Shown in pieces: positions 56,411 to 64,000 of a DNA stretch of 64,000 nt (the stretch's first letter is position 1; the number at the start of each line of letters is the position of its first letter). Location of the stretch: assembly GCA_047967505.1 (NCBI GenBank), contig CM106541.1; one strand, 5' to 3'. Below the pieces are notes generated by a model. The model was not told the origin of the DNA and did no database searches. It was given only the letters and a program-made list of their open reading frames with translations. Both the position numbers and the translations under genes were made by a program. Source of the stretch: Dipteris shenzhenensis. Taxonomy: Eukaryota > Polypodiophyta > Polypodiopsida > Gleicheniales.

Positions 56411-58305
56411 CGGTGGCTTTCTCTTGTAGGAAAGTCACGTTCTCAGACATCTACTTATCGTATTGCTAAAAAATCCCTTTGAGGGTAGATGCCATCAGGT
56501 GCATTGCAACTCCAGTGGACTGAAATGAAAATTAGGATGTGCCATCCATGCAATTCTTTAGGTTGGTTAACACGCTCTTGGAGATCTCCCTTGAGAAAGA
56601 TACATCACGTCCTTTTAGTTGCTCTACTATTGCTTGAACCTACTAGAACTTCACGGTTCCTCTCGTATCAAGAAAGAAGTGAATGGTCTTCTTCAGCACA
56701 TCTTGGAGGTCTATTGGCGAGCTAGAAAGCTTGACTCCACCATCTCTACTAATCTGAGCGTTGGGATATACATCTAGAATATCCTGTCTCTTCCACTGCT
56801 TCTCAAAGAAGTGTGCTTGCAAACTGCCTCCAGAAATTCCTAGAGCATTTTCAATCACGCTTTTAGTGATGGTGGTAATCTTCTGACCTTGATAGACTAG
56901 TTGCCCCTCCTTCACGTTCACCTCCTATAGCAACTTGGTGAAGTTTTTGAGAGCATCCAAATTGGGCTTTTGAAGAGCGAGAGAGGAGTCCCATATGTCA
57001 CAATTTCAAGATCTGGGGAGGAGAGGCTCTGGCACTCTGCTGCAGAGGGGGAGGAAAGATTGTGTGAGGAGCTTTTGGACTGTGTAGGGTGCATTACGAG
57101 AGAAGATAGAAGTTGCAAGGAAAGGGGAAAAGAGATAGAAATGGTCGAGAAGGATAGAAGATGAAACAGTGAAGGAAATTGAATAATGGAGGCTTGAGTT
57201 TGTAATCTAAGTAAAAGGGAGAAAGAAACGGTCAAAAGGGATAGAAGACAAATTAGTTAAGGGAATGGAATAGCGGAGGCTTAAGTTTGTAGTCGACTAC
57301 ACTGTCAAGGTGAGAGCCACCATAGTGGTTGGCCTGAATTTCGTTTAATTTGAGAAGGCAGTACTAGCTTTCATGGTAATGAGTGATTAGAGGTGGTGGC
57401 ATCTAGGATTCCCAACCATGCCTGTGGTGGCGGCTAAGACCCCCGGGCTAGTAGTTGATTACCAACCACTGCAGTGGCCCGCAATTACTCACCTTTCAGT
57501 TACCACCATCGGGCTTGCATGCATGATTACTACAAGTGCAGTAAATGACCAGTCATTGGGCTTGCATGCTCAGGAGAGTAATAGAATGCATGGTAATGAG
57601 TGATTAGAGGTGATTACACTTCATGATTTACTTTTGTGGGAATTACTGCTCGATGGTGGTTGCTTTTAATGATCTGTATGGGTGCGGTGCCCAGTGATAG
57701 GTGGCAAAGCTACGGCAAAAGACTACATGATGATAAGTGGTCAGGCAGCTTAGGCGAGAGATTGGGCTGCGTGAAGCAATGTAGAGATGCACGATGTAGT
57801 GTAGAGCTATTGTGTGTTAGGCTATGCGGTGTTCAAAATAAATAGATTGCATCTCATTATTATGCCAGTGCGCCATCATGACGTCGGGAAAATTTTTGGC
57901 GAGAGCATGGGTCCGCACAAAATTCAAATATTCACCCAGGAGCTCATCGTGTCATGACCCCAAAATGGCCCCAAAAATAGTTCTGTGATTGGCTACACCC
58001 AAGCAAACATTGACCCGATTGTAGCTCAGCTACCTCTCCATCTTCATGCTATACTCATGGATCATTGTCAAAGTGTAGCAAACTGTTTTTGCCCTAGCCT
58101 CTAGTTCTTTTGTGAATCATGCCTTAGTTGTAAGACCCTCCAACAAGATTTGTAGGGACGACGAGGATCCTTGATGCTTGATATCCTTTCTTGACAACAT
58201 GCAGTAATAGATTCTAGCTTATTTCATATTTCTATTGCTCTCAGGTATATTTTTAAGTGCATGGTATGTGTGTGTGTGTGTAATGTATAAGATAATTTCA
58301 ACAGT
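56411..58305. other. Foreign sequence within the copia pol; unassigned
   Basis: The minus-strand frame 56921-56643 (VYQGQKITTITKSVIENALG, GVKLSSSPIDLQDVLKKTIH) looks protein-like and faintly like plant retroelement or transposon-associated proteins, but I cannot name it. CATGGTAATGAGTGATTAGAGGTG-like sequence is duplicated near 57373 and 57590, with related blocks between. A (TG)n run lies at 58267-58280. Confidence 0.4.
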
Positions 58306-59057
58306 TGTTGGTGGTGGTGGTCATTTGGCTAAATTGGAGCTTGATTAATTGGGAGAGTTGTGCACAGTCAACACATGTCATTTGGGATTTAATCCCATAA
58401 GCACACATGGGCTTGTGTAGCCCTTGTATATAATGTCACTTGAAACTCTCTCTCATATCCATCCATGGAGTTTTTTGGAGGAGAGAGAGGCATGTATGGT
58501 GAGGAGGCCGGGAATTGGGACCCCCCACAGTCGGTGATCCTTGAGGTCCATGTGGTAGCCATGCAAGATGCCAACATGGTATTAGAGTAGGTGTTCCCTG
58601 TAGGACTGCGGTTGATTTTGGCATGGCCTCCATGTGAAAAACACATGGCAGTCAGAGGACTGGTTGGTGGTGAATTTTCATGACCCTGCAGTGACTTGTG
58701 GCATGATTTGAGTGTGGCAATAGTGACGGCTCGTGAAGAGGGATGTGACTATGGCTTCCTATGATCTTTGGCAGGCAGCATTCCATGGTCAGGCTGGCCT
58801 TTGATCAGCTCATGCGGACTTTAGTTTGTCTCTCATGGCCTTGTTGGTCAACCCCACCTTAATTTGGTTTGGAGTCACCTTATGTTTGATCAGTTCTACC
58901 TCAGGGGTTTGTCCACAGGGGGGTGTTGGATGTCATGGCCTTTCGACCTTGGCTAAAGTGGAGCTTGATTAATTGGCAAAGTGTGAGTAGTCAACATGTG
59001 TCATTTGGGATTTAATCCCCTAAGCACATATGGGCTTATGTAGATCTTGTATATACA
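58306..59057 (+). mobile_element. TRIM-like miniature LTR element, 3' truncated
   Basis: The 5' LTR (58306-58576, TGTTGGTGG to GATGCCAACA) is followed by primer site TGGTATTAGAG (58577), a 347-bp interior with no ORF, a polypurine tract ACAGGGGGG (58915-58923), and a 3' LTR starting TGTTGGATGTC at 58924. The two LTRs share GGAGCTTGATTAATTGG, CATTTGGGATTTAATCCC and GGGCTT(G/A)TGTAG. The 3' LTR stops after about 134 bp, where copia RT sequence begins. Total intact size would have been about 0.9 kb. Confidence 0.75.
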
Positions 59058-59836
59058 AATTCACATGAAAATCTATCCTTAGTTGCTGTAATTTATGCAT
59101 CAAGGCTCCCCATGATGATTAAATCATCCGCATAAGTGATCACAAGCACTATTTTTGCTCCCTCTTGCTTCACATATAGTGAGCTATCAGCCTGATTGTT
59201 TGAAGTGCATATTCAGCAAGGTTTTACTCATTCTTTTGTACCAAGCTCTTAGAGATTGCTTCAGCCCATACAAGGATTTCCTTAACTTGCAGACATGCAT
59301 AGGATATTTGGGATATATATACCCTTCGGGCTGGTGTGTATAAACATCCTCATTAAGTGTACCATTCAAGAAAGAATTTTTGACATCCATTTGATATAGC
59401 TTGGAACACAAAAGCATGCTTGCCAAAGCAATCACGGTTCGTATGGTGGTCATGTTTACCACTGGGCTGAATGTTTCATCATAGTTCAACCCATATGTTT
59501 GGGCATGCCCTTTTGCAACTAACCTTGCCTTGTATCTCTCCACACTTTCATCCAATTTGTATTTCACTTTACAGACCCATTTGCATCCAATAGCTTTCTT
59601 TCCTTCTTCTTTTTTTGTTTTTTGTTTTGCTTTCTTTCCTTTTGGGAGTTTGACAATGTCCAAGTGTTGTTCTTATCCAAGACATCCATTTCTTGATCCA
59701 TGGCATCCCTCTTATTTGAACGTTTTATAGCCTCGTCAAAACTTGAGGGCTCAACATGTTGCAATTTGCTAACCATGTATGCATAATGCATCCTTATAAA
59801 ACCATTGTAAGTCAATCTATCAACAGGGTGTCTCAC
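59058..59836 (-). pseudogene. Copia reverse transcriptase (RVT_2), partial
   Basis: The minus strand reads SSFDEAIKRSNKRDAMDQEM, KKAIGCKWVCKVKYKLDESV, ERYKARLVAKGHAQTYGLNY, DETFSPVVNMTTIRTVIALA, YQMDVKNSFLNGTLNEDVYT and CKLRKSLYGLKQSLRAWYKR, then the catalytic ITYADDLIIMGS. Frame changes lie near 59185 and 59600, and a stop follows GSLDA. Homology ends at about 59058 at the TRIM junction, about 30 residues before the piece that resumes at 56410. Confidence 0.92.
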
Positions 59837-60154
59837 CCTTTCCGATTTCCTAAGGGCTGTGTATTTGCCATTGACTTTCTAGCATGTGGAAGAACATACT
59901 TTGAAGGATGCTTGGTCTCTTGAGCCTTCACAAGTTGTTAAGCACTCTCTTCATCACTATTTGCATCCTCAACACTCTCTCCACTTCAATTTGTTGCTTG
60001 CCTTTGTCCACATGCTTGCTCCCCCTCAATATATCACTCCATGGGCTCACACTATCAACACTCTCCTCATGTTGTGATGGCCCTGACATCACTTTACTTG
60101 AGGGTCTAGATTGCTGTAATTTCATGTTTTCAACCTTTGCCATGTGCTCATCCT
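59837..60154 (-). pseudogene. Copia integrase-RT linker
   Basis: Poorly conserved hinge between integrase and RT. The minus-strand frame 60143-59928 (SRPSSKVMSGPSQHEESVDS) is polar and Ser-rich as expected for this hinge. Confidence 0.5.
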
Positions 60155-60940
60155 CTACAACAATTGGTTTGGGCTGATACCATGCTTCAAGCTCACTAAA
60201 GTATCCCAGCTTTCATATACTTGTCTAGTGACGGGATCATAGCATTTATATCCCTTTCTCTCAACCGGGTATCCCAAATATACACATTGGATAGCCCTTG
60301 GCTCCAATTTCTTCCTTAACTCACTTGGCACATGCACCTAACAAACATAGCCAAACACTTTCAAATAAGCCAAGGTTGGCTTGTACCCATAAAGATTTTT
60401 AAAAGGTGTCAACCCATGTATGGCATCTGTGGGTGTTATATTCATGATATACACGGTTTTATGTACTGCTTCGACCCAAAAATTCAATGGCATATTCATC
60501 TCATCCATCATAGCTCTAGCTATGTCACCAATTACTCTATTCCTTTTTGACAATGGGGTTTTGTTGAGGAGTGTATCTACAAGTGACCCATGTCTCAATG
60601 CCTTGAGCATATAGAAACTCTTCAAATTCATAGGATGTATATTCTCCACCATTGTCCATATGAAAGCACTTGATATACTTGATATAACACCCAAGCTCCT
60701 TCTTTATCATTCTTTTGAATTGTCAAAACACTTGAAAGGCATCACTTTTGGCTTTCAAAAAATAGACCATGGCATCTGGCTATAATAATGTATAACAGTG
60801 AAGTAATATCTTGCTCCCTCGGGTGTTGTATGATCAGTTGGTCCCCAAATATCTGAGTGAACTATTTCCAAAGGGTACTTTTTCATTCACCCCCTCTTTG
60901 GAAATGGCAAGTTGTACAAGGCCTTCACACCCATGCCTTA
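60155..60940 (-). pseudogene. Copia integrase, decayed
   Basis: The minus strand reads PLEIVHSDIWGPTDHTTPEG near 60870, MDNGGEYTSYEFEEFLYAQG, YTPQQNPIVKKNRVIGDIAR, NFWVEAVHKTVYIMNITPTD and LKVFGYVCYVHVP, then RAIQCVYLGYPVERKGYKCY. HSDIW, the NGGEY segment and YTPQQN mark the DDE core and the C-terminal CVxLGY element is present. Several stops and frameshifts. Confidence 0.9.
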
Positions 60941-61135
60941 AAGACACAATGTCATGAACTCTCTATACTCTATATCCATGCATCTATATGACATCTATAA
61001 AGCAACACAAATCACATTATGACTATAAAATTATTGAAATGTATACATAGTAACACAATGATTAATAAAGAGTAAACTTTTGAATTTTGAACTCTTTTTG
61101 TAATCTTTTTTAGTAATGAAAGAATAAGTACCTCG

Positions 61136-61325
61136 CCATGTTTGAATATTATATGGTAGCCTTGTGTGAGCAATCGCTAAATCAAGTCCTGGAACTTTCT
61201 TCTTGGACAAATGATTAAGTAAAGCTTTAAATGCATTATCTCTTACAACATATGGCCTTGTCCATCTAAAATAGTGATCTTATTCTAATAGATATTGATA
61301 GGCTCTTTTATGCCCAAGCAAGGGG
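61136..61325 (-). pseudogene. Unassigned exon-like fragment
   Basis: The minus strand reads GHKRAYQYLLE-stop-DHYFRWTRPYVVRDNAFK, then ALLNHLSKKKVPGLDLAIAH and TRLPYNIQTWR, followed by a GT. Its composition is protein-like and differs from neighbouring frames. One in-frame stop. I do not recognise the family. Confidence 0.35.
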
Positions 61326-61970
61326 AATGTACCTTGGAGCTAGAAGGTCAAAGACAAGAACAGCTTAAAGAGATATGGAGTGGAGATCCCCAGCACATTA
61401 AGAAGGGGTACTCTTGTAGCAACATTGGCATAGGATGATCATTGCAAGCAATCATTTTGGATTGATAAAGTCATTGGATTATTGCAAAAGGAAGAAAATT
61501 GAGACAATATATTGTCTATCACAGTACATTGATATAAAACAATCATAAAGATGCTAGCTTCAAAGGAAAATATAGCTTGGAAGTTATAAGTGAGGTATAA
61601 GAAAGATAAAGGAAAAGGAAATAGTACTAGTACACTTGGTCTTGATGAAGTGAACATGCTTGTATTGGAAATCACTCTTACAAAAGACACAAATTTAACA
61701 ATAAATATTCTCAAGGACAAAATTCCATGCTTGCAAGAGAGAGAAGATTGTGAAGGAGTAAAAGAAGTATGCCCCAGGAGTCAAACACAAATTTTGGAGA
61801 GTCATGGTCCTCATCTTGAAGAAGGCAATGTTATTTCGGATAGTGCAAAGGGAGATGCTTCTTCCACTTCATCTAGAAATGAAACAAAATGTAACCAATG
61901 ATAGCGATGCACTAGAAACTTGTGAAGGTAAGTCAAATTGAAAATGTACTAGAAGACTTTTTATTGTTAC

Positions 61971-62108
61971 TTACTAGTGATGACTTTTCAATTGTTTGTT
62001 TGATTTTTAAATAAGTTTATGATGACTTTTTGTTGCTACTTACTAGTGATGACTTTTCAATTGTTTGTTTGATTTTTAAAATATAGTTTATGATCTCTTT
62101 AGCTCCAA
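61971..62108. repeat. 69-bp tandem duplication
   Basis: TTACTAGTGATGACTTTTCA begins at 61971 and again at 62040, both followed by ATTGTTTGTTTGATTTTTAA and AGTTTATGAT. Confidence 0.9.
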
Positions 62109-62628
62109 TGATAGCACAATTTACTTTCCATTTGAGAAAGATGAAGACTTAGAATTTTGTTTCTTCTAAAAATCATGTCATTTCTTGGATTTCTATGTCA
62201 TACGTGTTTGGAGAAGTATAGCTTTTTTGGCTCATTAATTCTTTAAGAAGTGACCCTCTTTGAGTGTAATCTTTCAAAGATTCCAAACGTTTTCCCTAAG
62301 TAGGTAATATTACCCAAATGGTGTTAGTATTAGGTGGGTCCGTTTTCATCATTGTCAAACCATATTTTCTCGACATTGGTTGTGAATGAAGAAGTGTCAG
62401 AACTGGTTGCATAGCAGAGATTCAATCGGTATATCTGTCAGAATAATTGCCAATATTAGAGTTACTATTATTATTTATTTTCCAAAACTAGAATCATCTA
62501 TTAGAAGATTTGAGAAAAATAAAAATTTACTTCGAGATTTGAAGGATGCTAGTGTATATTACAGATCCTTTCAATGTCATCGGTGTAACATCTCAAGGAT
62601 AATGGACATGGAACTCGTAGCACATAGG

Positions 62629-63906
<1,278 letters not shown>

Positions 63907-64000
63907 TTATGCTCTTGCTGTCATTTGGTTTGTCACAAAATTCCATTTGCAACGTCTGCAATTAGGAGGCACGGAAATGAAAGGAGCACTACAGTAGTAA

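Larger units (their letters stand above)
60941..62628. other. Mostly non-coding; one possible minus exon
   Basis: No recognised gene apart from the fragment at 61136-61325. A plus-strand frame (61590-61901) is polar with no family features. A 69-bp tandem repeat lies at 61971-62108. Confidence 0.45.

Overview
This window looks like a repeat-rich piece of a large land-plant nuclear genome. The support is spliced genes with GT-AG introns, plant-type Ty1/copia and Ty3/gypsy retroelements with initiator-Met-tRNA primer sites (TGGTATCAGAGC type), a plant-type alcohol dehydrogenase, and long low-density intergenic DNA. The abundance of decayed nested retroelements and palindromic satellites would fit a fern such as Adiantum or a relative, but that placement is inference only. 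No complete, unbroken protein-coding gene lies wholly inside the window.

Layout. 1-3.6 kb is a cluster of foldback elements with long inverted termini, palindromic ends and microsatellite cores, preceded by a nearly perfect 259-bp hairpin. 3.7-6.2 kb is non-coding with small tandem repeats. 6.2-8.7 kb is a copia RNase H fragment and 3' LTR running straight into the spliced 3' half of a TPR-like gene. 9-17 kb is mostly non-coding with short tandem duplications. 17.2-20.2 kb is a decayed Ty3/gypsy pol (minus strand). 20.2-25 kb holds a copia 5' LTR plus broken gag and several smaller gag and integrase scraps. At 25.0-29.3 kb is a copia element whose 5' LTR was split by a 2.77-kb insertion carrying two ~1.14-kb inverted arms; its gag is then cut by a minus-strand transposon-like gene (29.3-31.4 kb).

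31.5-33.2 and 37.2-42.9 kb form a satellite field built around a palindromic motif (GGAGAATGGCACT plus its mirror). Just after it, at 43.1-46.1 kb, is the most unusual item: a two-exon gene remnant that appears to join a ParB/DGQHR-like domain to a degenerate beta-class DNA amino-methyltransferase-like domain, an architecture I know from phages and prophages. An exon of an FCP1/NIF-like phosphatase follows and is cut off by a minus-strand copia element (47.3-51.3 kb). That copia integrase is itself interrupted by a 1,041-bp Mutator-like element with a 10-bp target duplication.

52.6-55.6 kb is a structurally complete but gag-only LTR element (325-bp LTRs with 7 differences, 5-bp target duplication). 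55.6-60.9 kb is another copia pol (minus) interrupted by other sequence, including a miniature TRIM-like element. The window ends with the last six exons of a medium-chain alcohol dehydrogenase gene on the minus strand (62.6-63.9 kb), which runs off the right edge. Little here works as a unit: apart from the ADH gene and possibly the TPR gene, the story is of layered insertions whose relative order can be read from the junctions.
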